This document shows positions 36,977-45,174 of a DNA stretch of 64,000 bases, piece by piece. Position 1 is the first letter of the stretch, and every line of letters starts with the position of its first letter. The stretch lies in NCBI RefSeq assembly GCF_900302475.1, contig NZ_OMOQ01000003.1:62001-126000 (forward strand). Direction: 5' to 3'. The stretch is from Defluviimonas aquaemixtae (GTDB lineage Bacteria > Pseudomonadota > Alphaproteobacteria > Rhodobacterales > Rhodobacteraceae). Made by a program: the position numbers and the translations under genes. The notes beneath the pieces were generated by a model that searched no databases, had not been told where the DNA came from, and worked only from the letters and a program-made list of their open reading frames with translations.

Positions 36977-37921
36977 ATGTATCGTAGCCCGGAAGGTGCC
37001 GACCGATCGGGTGGATTAAGTGGATTGCGGATGAACAAGGTCGTGGAGACCAACACGGACGACAGCAGCAACGTCGGCTTCTACATGGACTTCTTCGGGT
37101 TCCGCGAGCGCCCTTTCACGCTCGTTCCGGACCCGGATTTCCTGTTCTGGTCGGCGCAGCATCGGCGTGCCTACTCCGTGCTCGAATTCGGGATCCTCAG
37201 CCGCGCGCCGATCACGCTGGTCACCGGGGGCGTCGGCTGCGGCAAAACGACATTGTTGCGCGAGTTGCTGCGTCAGTTCGGCTCGAAGGTCACGGTCGGG
37301 CTCATCTCGAACGCTCAAGGTGGACGGGGAGAACTGATCCAGTGGGTGCTGAATTCACTTGGCGTCGTCTTCGATCCCAACGAGGGCTATGTCCGACTGT
37401 TCCAGAAGCTACAGGACTATCTGATCGAGGAATACGCCGCTGGACGCCGCGTTGTTCTGATCTTCGACGAGGCGCAAAACCTGTCGCCCGAAAGCCTTGA
37501 AGAACTGCGGATGCTGACCAACATCAACTCTGGCAAGGACGAAGTCATCCAGCTGGTCCTGGTGGGTCAGCCTGAGTTGAGGGAGATGGTGCTCGATCCG
37601 TCGCTGCGCCAGCTTGCGCAGCGCATCGCGGCTAGCTTTCACCTGTTGCCGCTTGACGAGAAGGCGGTGGTGGAACTGATCGCATATCGCCTCCGGGCGG
37701 CAGGCGGAACCGGCGAGGAAGTGACGGGTCCGGCGGCGCGGATGATCTTCCGCGTGACCTATGGCGTTCCCCGGCTCGTCAATCAACTTTGCGATATGGC
37801 CTTGCTTTATGCGTGGAGCATGGACAATCACCATGTCGATGAGAATGTTGTGCAATCGGTGCTGGATGACGGCGTGTTCTTCGCGGCTCAGATCGCGGCG
37901 GAAGATGAGAAACTGAAATGA
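36977..37921 (+). CDS. Exosortase-system AAA ATPase (ExeA/GspA-like)
   Basis: A 314-residue AAA ATPase of the kind that accompanies XrtA/PEP-CTERM EPS loci. It begins with the FYMDFFGFRERPFTLVPDPDF block common to ExeA-like proteins. Walker A is GGVGCGKTTLL, Walker B LIFDEAQNL, and sensor-like GQPELREM and IAYRLRAAG segments follow. No transmembrane segment. Likely powers assembly or secretion of the polysaccharide machinery. GGAAGG is 8 nt before ATG 36977; ATG 37031 is the alternative. The stop overlaps the Wzz-like start (ATGA). Confidence 0.87.
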   Translation: MYRSPEGADRSGGLSGLRMNKVVETNTDDSSNVGFYMDFFGFRERPFTLVPDPDFLFWSAQHRRAYSVLEFGILSRAPITLVTGGVGCGKTTLLRELLRQFGSKVTVGLISNAQGGRGELIQWVLNSLGVVFDPNEGYVRLFQKLQDYLIEEYAAGRRVVLIFDEAQNLSPESLEELRMLTNINSGKDEVIQLVLVGQPELREMVLDPSLRQLAQRIAASFHLLPLDEKAVVELIAYRLRAAGGTGEEVTGPAARMIFRVTYGVPRLVNQLCDMALLYAWSMDNHHVDENVVQSVLDDGVFFAAQIAAEDEKLK

Positions 37922-39456
37922 ACCTGGACCTGTCTTTCTACTTCGCGGTCTTCCTGCGGCGGATCCACTATTTCATTGTCATCTTCGCACTGGTCTCGGC
38001 GGCTGCCATCGCTGCCGCCTTCCTTTTGCCCGCGGTCTATACGGCGAACTCGCTGATGATCGTGGAATCGCCGCAGATCCCCGGCCAGTTGGCCGCGCCG
38101 AATGTGCAGATGGCGGCGCTGGAGCGGCTGCAGAAACTTGAAAGCGCTTTGATGACGCGCACCAACCTTCTGGACATCGCGCAACGGCTGAGGGTCTTCG
38201 AGGAGATCGACAAGATGTCGCCGGACGGCATCGTCCAGTCGATGCGCGACAATACCCGGATCGTGAAGAACGCCGGGCGCGGGCAGGCGACGCTTATGTC
38301 GGTCCAGTTCGAGGCCGAGACGGGTCCCACCGCCGCAGCTGTGGTCAACGAGTACGTCACGGTGCTGCTTCAGTTCGACGCGGAGCAACGACAATCGAGC
38401 GCGGAAGGCACGCTCGAGTTCTTCAATCAGGAGGTCAAGCGGCTCTCGAGTGAACTGGACGTGATCAGCAGCAAGATACTCGATTTCCAGAACAAGAATT
38501 CCGATGCGCTTCCCAACACGCTGAATTTCCGTCTCGGCCAGCAGAAATTGCTGCAGGACCGGCTCGCCACGATCGAGCGCGACATAGCCGCGCTCAAGGA
38601 TCAGAAGGCGCGGATGATCGCAATCTTCGAGTCGACCGGGCAGGTCAATCCGACAGCGCCGGCCGCCAACCAGACGCCGGAGGCGCGCCAGCTCGACCAG
38701 TTGCGCACGCAGCTTAACGGGATGCTCGCCGTCTTCACGCCGGAGAACCCGAAGGTGAAGATGCTGCAGCTCCAGATTCAGCAGTTGGAGGAGGTTGTCC
38801 GCGCACAGTTGCCGGCCGACTCGGCGGCCGACCCGGCGGCATCAATGCTCGACGTTCAGCTCGCCGATCTCGATACGCGCATCGCGCTGCTGGAGGAAGA
38901 GCGCGTACGCGTGCTGGAGCAGCTTGATGAACTGCAGGATTCGATCTCTCGGACACCGGCCAATCAGGTCGCGCTCGATGCACTCAACCGCGACTATTCG
39001 AACATCCAGCAGCAGTACAACACTGCCGTGGCCCGGCTGTCCCAGGCTGCGGCAGGCGAGCAGATCGAGGTCCGCTCGAAGGGCGAGCGACTGTCGCTGG
39101 TCGATGCCGCCACGGTGCCCGAGCGGCCATCGAAGCCCAACCGGATATTGATCGCGGGAGGTGGCGTCTTCGCGGGGGCGTTCCTCGGCGTCGCCTTCAT
39201 AGCACTTCTTGAGTTCCTCAACCGATCGGTCCGCCGGCCCAAGGACCTTATCAGCGCCTTTGGGATAACGCCGATCGCGACGATCCCCTACATGCGCACG
39301 CCGTCCGAGGTGATGATGCGCCGGACCGGGTTCGCGCTGATGCTTCTTGTGGCTGTCGCGGGGATTCCGGCGATGATCTACGCGGTGCACGTTTATTATC
39401 AGCCGCTGGACATCATCGTCAGCAAGGTTGCGGCCAAGCTCGGAATCCAGCTGTGA
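37918..39456 (+). CDS. Polysaccharide chain-length determinant (Wzz/GumC-like)
   Basis: 512 residues with an N-terminal membrane helix (FIVIFALVSAAAIAAAFLLP) and a C-terminal one (TGFALMLLVAVAGIPAMIYAV). Between them lies a long periplasmic coiled-coil region (about 90-400) rich in Gln/Leu/Asp. A PxxP-like RPSKPNRILIAGGGVFAG precedes a membrane-proximal segment. This is the TIGR03007-type protein of exosortase EPS clusters. It works with the following BY-kinase to set polymer length. Translational coupling to the upstream ATPase is seen. Confidence 0.9.
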   Translation: MNLDLSFYFAVFLRRIHYFIVIFALVSAAAIAAAFLLPAVYTANSLMIVESPQIPGQLAAPNVQMAALERLQKLESALMTRTNLLDIAQRLRVFEEIDKMSPDGIVQSMRDNTRIVKNAGRGQATLMSVQFEAETGPTAAAVVNEYVTVLLQFDAEQRQSSAEGTLEFFNQEVKRLSSELDVISSKILDFQNKNSDALPNTLNFRLGQQKLLQDRLATIERDIAALKDQKARMIAIFESTGQVNPTAPAANQTPEARQLDQLRTQLNGMLAVFTPENPKVKMLQLQIQQLEEVVRAQLPADSAADPAASMLDVQLADLDTRIALLEEERVRVLEQLDELQDSISRTPANQVALDALNRDYSNIQQQYNTAVARLSQAAAGEQIEVRSKGERLSLVDAATVPERPSKPNRILIAGGGVFAGAFLGVAFIALLEFLNRSVRRPKDLISAFGITPIATIPYMRTPSEVMMRRTGFALMLLVAVAGIPAMIYAVHVYYQPLDIIVSKVAAKLGIQL

Positions 39457-39493
39457 TGGAACAAGACAAGCGCGTTCAGAGGTAGTCGACACG

Positions 39494-40321
39494 ATGGAGA
39501 AACTCGAAGCGGCATTGGCCAAGGCGCGCGAGATGCGCAAGTCGGCGCTCGGCCCACCGGACGGCACGGGCGATCGGGTCGCGATGCCCCGCGGCGCCGA
39601 GCCGGTTATCGTCTGGGCTGCGCTGCCCGAGATCGCGCTGTCGCCCGGCAAGGCACGCAGCAGCCGAATCACGGCGCTTTCGGGCGGCAAGGATGCGACG
39701 CCCTACGACATGCTTCGGTCGCGCACGATCCGGATCATGAAGGACAAGGGCTGGAGCCGGCTCGCCATTACATCGCCCGGCGCGGCTTGCGGCAAGACGA
39801 CGATCGCGCTCAATCTGGCACTGAGCCTGTCGCGCCAGAAAGACCTGAAGGTCATGCTGATCGACCTCGATCTGCGCCGCCCGGGGCTTCATCGGCAGCT
39901 TGGCCAGACGCCGACGCATTCTTTTCATGACGTGCTCGACGGCGATGTGGCCTTCGAGCAGGCGGCGATGCGGATCGGCGACAATCTGATCATCGCGATG
40001 AACAAGGCCGCGAGCCGGCATCCGGCGGAGCTTTTGCAAAGTACAGCGACGCGTACCGTTCTTGATGAGATCGAGCGGCGCTGGCAGCCGGACATCATGC
40101 TGTTCGACATGTCGCCTATGCTGGCCAGCGACGACAATGTCGGCTTCCTCGGCAACGTCGACTGCGCGCTGCTTGTCGCGGCCGCCGAAAGCACGACGCT
40201 GCCGAATATCGACGTCTGCGAGAAAGAGCTTGCGCAACTGACCAACGTGCTGGGCCTGGTGCTGAACAAGTGCCGCTACGCCGATGAATCAGTCGGCTAC
40301 ACCTACAGTTCTTACGCCTGA
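39494..40321 (+). CDS. CpsD/CapB-type tyrosine autokinase (BY-kinase)
   Basis: A 275-residue P-loop protein. Walker A is GAACGKTTIALN, Walker A' is IDLDLRRPGLHR, Walker B LFDMSPML. The C-terminus is short with a small tyrosine cluster (YADESVGYTYSSYA), the expected autophosphorylation site. The cytoplasmic kinase is separate from its membrane activator, the Wzz-like protein upstream, as in Gram-positive systems and exosortase EPS clusters. ATG 39494 has GAGG 10 nt upstream; the open frame from 39428 overlaps the previous gene and lacks similarity. Confidence 0.9.
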   Translation: MEKLEAALAKAREMRKSALGPPDGTGDRVAMPRGAEPVIVWAALPEIALSPGKARSSRITALSGGKDATPYDMLRSRTIRIMKDKGWSRLAITSPGAACGKTTIALNLALSLSRQKDLKVMLIDLDLRRPGLHRQLGQTPTHSFHDVLDGDVAFEQAAMRIGDNLIIAMNKAASRHPAELLQSTATRTVLDEIERRWQPDIMLFDMSPMLASDDNVGFLGNVDCALLVAAAESTTLPNIDVCEKELAQLTNVLGLVLNKCRYADESVGYTYSSYA

Positions 40322-40681
40322 AAACCGGCGTGCAGCGGCCTGCCGGATAGTCGCTGCAATGAAAAAGCCGGATTAGTCCGCGCTGAGCGCAAACTGGCTG
40401 TCAGGCAATCGGCGTGGCGCGTGGCTCACTCCTCCGCGCCTGAGCCCGAACCCCCCAATATGTTGTGACCGTACTCGTATCATCGTGTTCGGGATGGGCG
40501 AGGAACTCGACCAGAAATCGTGCCGCATCGTCGGTGCTTCCAAAGATGTGGATCAACTTCGCCAGCGGCCCAGCCAAAACCTCGCGGACGTTGTCGATCT
40601 ATGCCTCGCTGGCCCGTCCGCCCACGCGCGATCGCGTTGCCCGCCCATGTCGGTCCAGCGCGGGTTGGCGGCATCACCAAG
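40322..40681. other. Intergenic region, possible gene remnant on minus strand
   Basis: About 360 bp separate the kinase from the terminator of the VPLPA-CTERM gene. On the minus strand a fragment of 66 codons (40401-40598) reads like real protein (KLIHIFGSTDDAARFLVEF..., TYWGVRAQA). It is closed upstream by TAG and has no start or Shine-Dalgarno sequence. I do not recognise the family. It could be a decayed gene or an accident of composition; otherwise nothing is seen. Confidence 0.3.
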
Positions 40682-40710
40682 AAAAAAGGCCGGTCAGGTG
40701 CCCGGCCTTT
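40682..40710 (-). terminator. Intrinsic terminator of the VPLPA-CTERM gene
   Basis: Read on the minus strand, AAAGGCCGG (40710-40702) pairs perfectly with CCGGCCTTT (40693-40685) across an 8-nt loop, and the T-run continues to 40682. It lies 25 bp past the stop codon at 40735, in the right orientation. Confidence 0.85.
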
Positions 40711-40734
40711 CCATTATCGAAGGAGTAGGCGTGC

Positions 40735-41397
40735 TCAGGTTGTCGCGCGGCGCCGGCGACGAAGCGCGGCAAGGCCGCCAAGCCCGCCCAGCAGCATCAG
40801 CCCTGCGGCCGGTACCGGGACCGCCGCGATGCCGATACCGGCAAGTGCGCCGTCGGCGTAGCCGAAGCTGTCGTTCGTGCTGAGCACCGTGAACGTGATC
40901 GTTGTCGCCCAGATCGGTGCGAAGTTCGCCGCCACGCTGCCGGCCGCGCCCGTGCCGGCGATGTCCGTCGCCGTGAGCCAGATGTTCGGGTTGCCGCCAT
41001 TCACCGAGGCCTGGCCGACCTCTCTTGACGATCCGTCCGGTGACACGAAGAGGTCGAGGAAGTAGACCGCGTCGATCAGCACTGGGGCGCTGAACGTCAC
41101 CGTGATCCATTCCTGCGACATCGGCCGGGTCGTGATCTCATCATCGCGGAGACCTACGCCGTAGCCGTCTGTTTCGTAGGCGAGGCCCGTTGATGGCACG
41201 GAGTTCCCGTCGAATGCCTGCGAGTTGTTCAGGGTGCCGCTCGCCGTCATCGTCCAGGTGATCGCGCCTTGGAAGAGCGAGCCGGACGTGCCGGTGGAGG
41301 CACTTGTGAAGTCGATTACATAAGCGTTCGCCGCGGACGCGCCGACGGCCATGAACAGACCGGCAATAGCGCCGGCGCACCATCTCATACCAAGCAT
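40735..41397 (-). CDS. Secreted protein with VPLPA-CTERM sorting signal
   Basis: 220 residues. It has an N-terminal signal peptide (MLGMRWCAGAIAGLFMAVGA), a beta-rich secreted domain of unknown function (YVIDFTSASTGTSGS..., WITVTFSAPVLIDAVYFLDLF), and a C-terminal tripartite signal at 193-220: VPVPAAG, a hydrophobic stretch, then RRRRR. This is a VPLPA-CTERM sorting signal, the substrate class of the XrtD-type exosortase 10 kb away. It is the only such protein in the window and may be a matrix or surface component. ATG 41397 is preceded by GAAGGGG; the frame runs on to 41757 without similarity. Confidence 0.85.
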   Translation of the reverse strand: MLGMRWCAGAIAGLFMAVGASAANAYVIDFTSASTGTSGSLFQGAITWTMTASGTLNNSQAFDGNSVPSTGLAYETDGYGVGLRDDEITTRPMSQEWITVTFSAPVLIDAVYFLDLFVSPDGSSREVGQASVNGGNPNIWLTATDIAGTGAAGSVAANFAPIWATTITFTVLSTNDSFGYADGALAGIGIAAVPVPAAGLMLLGGLGGLAALRRRRRATT

Positions 41398-41724
41398 TGT
41401 TACCCCTTCGAACCCAGAACAGCCAATATTATTACCCATGCCAAGATTCCACCAGATTTCGCGCCATTTCAACCACGATTTCGCCCTATTTTCTCCTTTT
41501 TCTCGAAAGCTACCTGAGCCGCAACCGCCGGTTGTTTCGGTTGCGTGGTGGGCAACAGTGTCGCCCAGAAATCGAGTATTGGGCGCGCCCTTCGGCCCGG
41601 AAATTGGGTCCGATTGGAGAACAGTGAAAAGAGAGATGGCCGGTTGTTTCCGGAGCAACCGTCGAGCCGCTGGACAAGCGGCCCGGGTCCTGAGATTCGT
41701 GGCGTGACAGGGAGCATCCGAGTC
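41398..41724. promoter_or_regulatory. Divergent regulatory region with repeated CAACCG/CGGTTG motifs
   Basis: 327 bp between the VPLPA-CTERM gene and a glycosyltransferase, AT-richer than its surroundings. The 12-mer GCCGGTTGTTTC occurs twice (41527-41538 and 41639-41650). Each copy is part of an inverted CAACCG/CGGTTG pair (41522-41527 with 41529-41534; 41641-41646 with 41656-41661), and CGGTTGCG recurs at 41539-41546. This looks like a binding region for a dimeric regulator. No gene is supported here. Confidence 0.5.
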
Positions 41725-42597
41725 ATGGCCGCAGATCACGTCGTCATCATCCCGCATTACAACGACGCTGCGCGGCTGCGTCGCTGCCTGACGGCCCTTT
41801 CGCAGTCCGATCGGGACGGGGTCGAGGTGGTCGTAGTCGACAATGGCTCAACCGAGACGCTCAACGGCCTGATGGCAGACTTTCCCGAGGTGCGCTTCGT
41901 TCACGAAGAGGGGCGCGGCGCGGCGCGCGCGCGCAATCGGGGCGTGAGGGAGAGCACCGCGCCGTCGATCTTCTTTCTTGACGCGGACTGCGTCCCGGCG
42001 CCCGACTGGCTTGATGCCGCGCGCCGCGCCGCGGGCACGGCCGACATCATCGGCGGCGCCATCGACGTGTTCGACGAAACTCCGCCGCCCCGGTCAGGCG
42101 CCGAGGCGTTCGAGACGGTCTTTGCCTTCAACTACCGCGACTATGTCGAGCGGAAGGGCTTTTCCGTCACCGCCAATCTGGTCACCTCTCGCGCGGTGTT
42201 CGAGGATGTCGGTCCCTTCATCCACGGGCTCTCAGAGGATGCTGAATGGTGCTTCCGCGCGAGAGACAAGGGCTACCGCCTGGCGCTCGACGAAGGCATG
42301 CGGGTGGCGCATCCGACGCGGTCGGACTGGCCCGCCCTGGTCGGGAAGTGGCGCCGGATCACGCGCGAGATGTATGAGCTCGACCGGCAGAGCCACCCGG
42401 GCGCTGGCGGGCGGGCGCGCTGGGGGATCAGGGCGGTCGCGATGGCCTTCAGCGGTCTTGCGCATCTGCCGAAGCTGATGTTCAGCCCGAAGCTCTCGGG
42501 CATCGGTGAGCGGCTCCGCGGGGCCGGAATGCTGATCCGGCTCAGGCTCCTGCGCGCCTGGTGGATGCTGCGCCAGGCATTCGGCGGCACGGCCTGA
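41725..42597 (+). CDS. Glycosyltransferase family 2
   Basis: A 290-residue GT-A enzyme. Donor-binding parts are VVIIPHYNDAARLRRCLTAL and VVVDNGSTETLNGLM; the metal/sugar motif is FFLDADCVPAPDW; and the acceptor side has LSEDAEWCFRARDKGY. A C-terminal region of about 50 residues is hydrophobic/basic and could associate with the membrane. ATG 41725 gives the usual family start (MAADHVVIIPHYN). It should add one sugar in exopolysaccharide repeat-unit synthesis. Confidence 0.83.
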   Translation: MAADHVVIIPHYNDAARLRRCLTALSQSDRDGVEVVVVDNGSTETLNGLMADFPEVRFVHEEGRGAARARNRGVRESTAPSIFFLDADCVPAPDWLDAARRAAGTADIIGGAIDVFDETPPPRSGAEAFETVFAFNYRDYVERKGFSVTANLVTSRAVFEDVGPFIHGLSEDAEWCFRARDKGYRLALDEGMRVAHPTRSDWPALVGKWRRITREMYELDRQSHPGAGGRARWGIRAVAMAFSGLAHLPKLMFSPKLSGIGERLRGAGMLIRLRLLRAWWMLRQAFGGTA

Positions 42598-42610
42598 GCG
42601 ACAAAAGCAA

Positions 42611-42637
42611 ATGCCCCCGCCGGAAGGGCGGGGGCAT
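42611..42637 (-). terminator. Terminator between convergent GT2 and beta-helix genes
   Basis: ATGCCCCCGCC (42611-42621) pairs with GGCGGGGGCAT (42627-42637) in a perfect 11-bp stem. On the minus strand it is followed by TTGCTTTTG, so it best terminates the beta-helix gene; on the plus strand it lacks a T-tract but may still block read-through from the glycosyltransferase. Confidence 0.75.
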
Positions 42638-42656
42638 CTGCGGTCTCATGTCGGGC

Positions 42657-44357
42657 CTAGAAGCTTTCGTAGGCGCCCGCATCCGGGGCCTTGCCCTTCG
42701 GCCGCTTCGCTCCGGCGATGTCGACCGTCGGAGCGAGGCCGGGAGCCCCGGCATCGACGCCTTTCGAACTGGACTGGAGCGCGAAGTTGTGCTGCCCCGG
42801 GGAAACAAACTCTGCCGCAGCGTTCTTCACGACGAAGTTGTTGGTCTCCACGATCTTCCGAGTAGTGTCAGGATTGACCTTGATTCCGGAAGCCATGTTG
42901 TTGGCAACGGTGGTGTTCTGCGACGTGGTGCCGTTCTTGTGTGCCGCGATGCGGATCCACGGATAGCCGGGCGCAGTTCCGCCGGAGTTGACAACGGTGT
43001 TGTTGACAACTTTCGTGTTCAACGCACCTGCGATCGTGATGCCGTGATAGGCGCGCGACGAGATGACGTTGTTGCGGATCGTAATGCCGTCGAACATGCC
43101 GTCGAACATGCCGATGCCCTGAAGCTTGCAGCGCAGCGGGTTGGTGCTGGCCAGCGTCCATTCGAAGAACTTGTTGCCTTCGATGGTCAGGTTCTTGACG
43201 ACGCCCGTGCCCGTCTTGCCGTTGGCCCCGCGAGAGAACGACTGGAAAGCATCGGCGTGATTGGAGTTCCACTGGAAGCAGTTCTGGACCTTGTTGCGCC
43301 GCACGACCGAGTTGTCGCCGAGGGCGCGCATTCCGTCGCCGCCGAAGCCGTCCACGATGTTTTCCTCGACGAGGGCGTTCGCACCCAGTGCCAGGATGCC
43401 GTGAAAGAGCCCGGTCACGCGGTTGCGGGCGACCGTGTTGGCGTTGCCTTCGACCTGAAAGCCGATCCGCTGGTTGTTTTTCCAGTCGGTCCCTGTCCAC
43501 TGCGCATAGTTCCCGGCGTTGGCGACAGAGCGCACGTCGAGATCGATGAACGCCAGATTGCTGGAGGTGGCATAGCTACGGACCAGCGCGCCGGTGCCGG
43601 CGTTGGGCGAGGTCGCCCAGACCTTGAGATCCTTGAAGACGAAGTTGCTCGAGTTTCTCACGGTTATGGAATCGACATGCGCCGTCTCGCCCGGCATCGT
43701 GGCGATCGTGATCGGCGAAGAAACCTTGAGATCGGTCACGGACAGTGGGCCGTGATAGCCGTCCAACAGGAAGACCCGGTCGCCGCCGGAAAGCTGGCCC
43801 GACTGCGCGAGCGCGTTGAAGTTGGCGAAGGTCTGCCCGGCTGCCGGCGGGTTCGTCGACTGGCCCGGTGCCGGCGCGGGCGTCGGAGTAGGCGTTGGAG
43901 TAGGCGACGGCATTGGCGCCGGTGCAGGCGTGGGAGTGGGCGTTGGCGACGGGGTGGTCGTTGGCGTGGTCGTGGTGCCACCATCGCCTCCCGTCTTGGG
44001 CGCGCTCACGAACTTGGCGCCGCCGCTCGTCCCGCTGTCGGTGCTGCCTTTCAGCTGCTCCGTGCTTTGGGCCGGGGTGGAGCTCGGCGTCGGGCTGGTG
44101 GTCTGACCCGAGCTGGTCGTGCCCTCTTCGCCGCCCCCATTTCTGGCACGCTGCCTGGCGAGCCATCTATTCCTATAATAGCTCCTCGTTCTCGTGGTTC
44201 CCGAGTTGTTGTTTGCCTGAAGCGAGATCGCTGCGAGTGGCGTTCCTGCAACCTGCCCCGACTGCGTCGGTTTCAGATAGAAATCCTTAGCCTCTGCGGC
44301 CGTGAGTGAAACGGCCGTACTGATACCGCAGATCATGAATGTGCGGACTAGTCCCAT
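42657..44357 (-). CDS. Secreted right-handed parallel beta-helix protein (lyase/epimerase-like)
   Basis: 566 residues. Signal peptide (MGLVRTFMICGISTAVSLTAAEA), then a low-complexity basic/Gly/Ser segment and a long Pro-Thr-Ala linker (about 130-170, repeated PTPTPTP and PAPAP units). The C-terminal ~370 residues are a right-handed beta-helix with repeated NxVxxN rungs (NANTVARNRVTGLFHGI, NSVVRRNKVQNCF, DGITIRNNVISSRAYHGI). It ends AGAYESF, common in polysaccharide lyases and epimerases. It may trim or modify the exopolysaccharide outside the cell, or act as an adhesin. No catalytic residues can be assigned. AAGGAAGGA precedes ATG 44357. Confidence 0.8.
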   Translation of the reverse strand: MGLVRTFMICGISTAVSLTAAEAKDFYLKPTQSGQVAGTPLAAISLQANNNSGTTRTRSYYRNRWLARQRARNGGGEEGTTSSGQTTSPTPSSTPAQSTEQLKGSTDSGTSGGAKFVSAPKTGGDGGTTTTPTTTPSPTPTPTPAPAPMPSPTPTPTPTPAPAPGQSTNPPAAGQTFANFNALAQSGQLSGGDRVFLLDGYHGPLSVTDLKVSSPITIATMPGETAHVDSITVRNSSNFVFKDLKVWATSPNAGTGALVRSYATSSNLAFIDLDVRSVANAGNYAQWTGTDWKNNQRIGFQVEGNANTVARNRVTGLFHGILALGANALVEENIVDGFGGDGMRALGDNSVVRRNKVQNCFQWNSNHADAFQSFSRGANGKTGTGVVKNLTIEGNKFFEWTLASTNPLRCKLQGIGMFDGMFDGITIRNNVISSRAYHGITIAGALNTKVVNNTVVNSGGTAPGYPWIRIAAHKNGTTSQNTTVANNMASGIKVNPDTTRKIVETNNFVVKNAAAEFVSPGQHNFALQSSSKGVDAGAPGLAPTVDIAGAKRPKGKAPDAGAYESF

Positions 44358-44722
44358 ATTGTCCTTCCTTACGTTCCGCGAGTGTGTCCCCGCCACGAAC
44401 AATGCGGGACAACGTGGCAAATATTGGGCACAAATGCAGTGCGTCTGTGTCTCAGGAAGGCAATTGAGCGGGAAATGTAAGGCCTTTGTTAATCAGCCCG
44501 GCACAATTCCGCCGATTAACGCGGCGTTAAGCGGATTTTCGCGATCAGAGACATGGAAACAGTGCCGAGCGCGCGGTCGCTTGCGGCGATGTTAATTCCG
44601 CCGCGCAATAGATCGGTGTCCGGGCGCCGGCATTTCAGCAGGGGCCCCGCAATGGCCATCAAACAGCGCCGCTCCGCCCGGTCCGGACCGGGAGCGCGCC
44701 GCGAGCGATCAGGAAGACAGAC
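44358..44722. promoter_or_regulatory. Divergent region upstream of GTA spike-base gene, with CtrA-like site
   Basis: 365 bp between the beta-helix gene (minus) and the spike-base gene (plus) with no supported ORF. GTTAATC (44488-44494) and GATTAAC (44514-44520) are perfect complements. The second overlaps a TTAA-N7-TTAA motif, the CtrA consensus in alphaproteobacteria. A further GTTAATTCC lies at about 44590. The DNA is richer in TTAA than most of this GC-rich window. Confidence 0.5.
44516..44530. promoter_or_regulatory. CtrA-type binding site (TTAA-N7-TTAA)
   Basis: TTAA at 44516-44519 and 44527-44530 with a spacing of exactly 7 bp fit the full CtrA site. CtrA is the master cell-cycle/GTA regulator in Rhodobacterales and is needed for gene-transfer-agent expression in Rhodobacter capsulatus. 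The site lies about 190 bp upstream of the spike-base ATG. Functional binding is unproved. Confidence 0.5.
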
Positions 44723-44983
44723 ATGGACAAGTTCTCCGACTACCCGACCAGCCTCACCGCGCCAGCACGCGACGCCGCGCCCGTCGCGCCCGACGATGCG
44801 CTCGATCTGCCGGTGCTGCCCCGTGCGCTTTACATCGGCCAGTCCGGCGACGTGTCTCTGCGGCTCGCCGGGGGACAGACGGTCCTGTTCTCCGGCGTGC
44901 CGGGCGGCACGGTCCTGCCGATACGGGCGGCAGGCGTCGATGCGACCGGTACGACCGCGACGGGAATCGTCGCGCTCTGGTAG
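44723..44983 (+). CDS. GTA head-spike base protein homologue (Rcc01079/GhsA family)
   Basis: An 86-residue protein with the layout of the 'spike base protein, RCAP_Rcc01079 family': FSDYPTSLTAPARDAAPVAP, then DLPVLPRALYIGQSGDVSL, LFSGVPGGTVLPIR and the ATGTTATGIVALW end. In Rhodobacter capsulatus this family (GhsA) builds the base of the head spikes on gene-transfer-agent particles, which help bind the recipient's capsule. AGGAAG is well placed before the ATG. It is not next to GTA structural genes, as in R. capsulatus where the spike genes are a separate locus. A terminator follows the stop. Confidence 0.72.
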   Translation: MDKFSDYPTSLTAPARDAAPVAPDDALDLPVLPRALYIGQSGDVSLRLAGGQTVLFSGVPGGTVLPIRAAGVDATGTTATGIVALW

Positions 44984-45021
44984 GGTCGCCAACCGCTCCA
45001 GCAGACCACGAGACGACATTC

Positions 45022-45056
45022 AGACCCGCCGCGTCATGCGTGGCGGGTCTTCTCTG
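45022..45056 (+). terminator. Terminator of the spike-base gene
   Basis: AGACCCGCC (45022-45030) and GGCGGGTCT (45042-45050) are perfectly complementary with an 11-nt loop, followed by TCTCTGT. It lies 39 bp after the spike-base stop and before the convergent tailspike-like gene. Confidence 0.75.
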
Positions 45057-45174
45057 TGTGTCGCGAAGCGCGGAAAAGTTCGGCCGGCAGCCGATGCGCG
45101 CTAGTGCCGGGTTCATCGGCCGAACGATTCCGGCCGCCGAACCGGGGCGGCCGGGCGCTAGGTCACGGTGACGC

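Noticed and set aside
42561..44309. 582-codon open frame on the plus strand
   Set aside because: Antisense to the beta-helix gene. The repeats of the linker produce a Gly/Val/Arg-rich nonsense translation.
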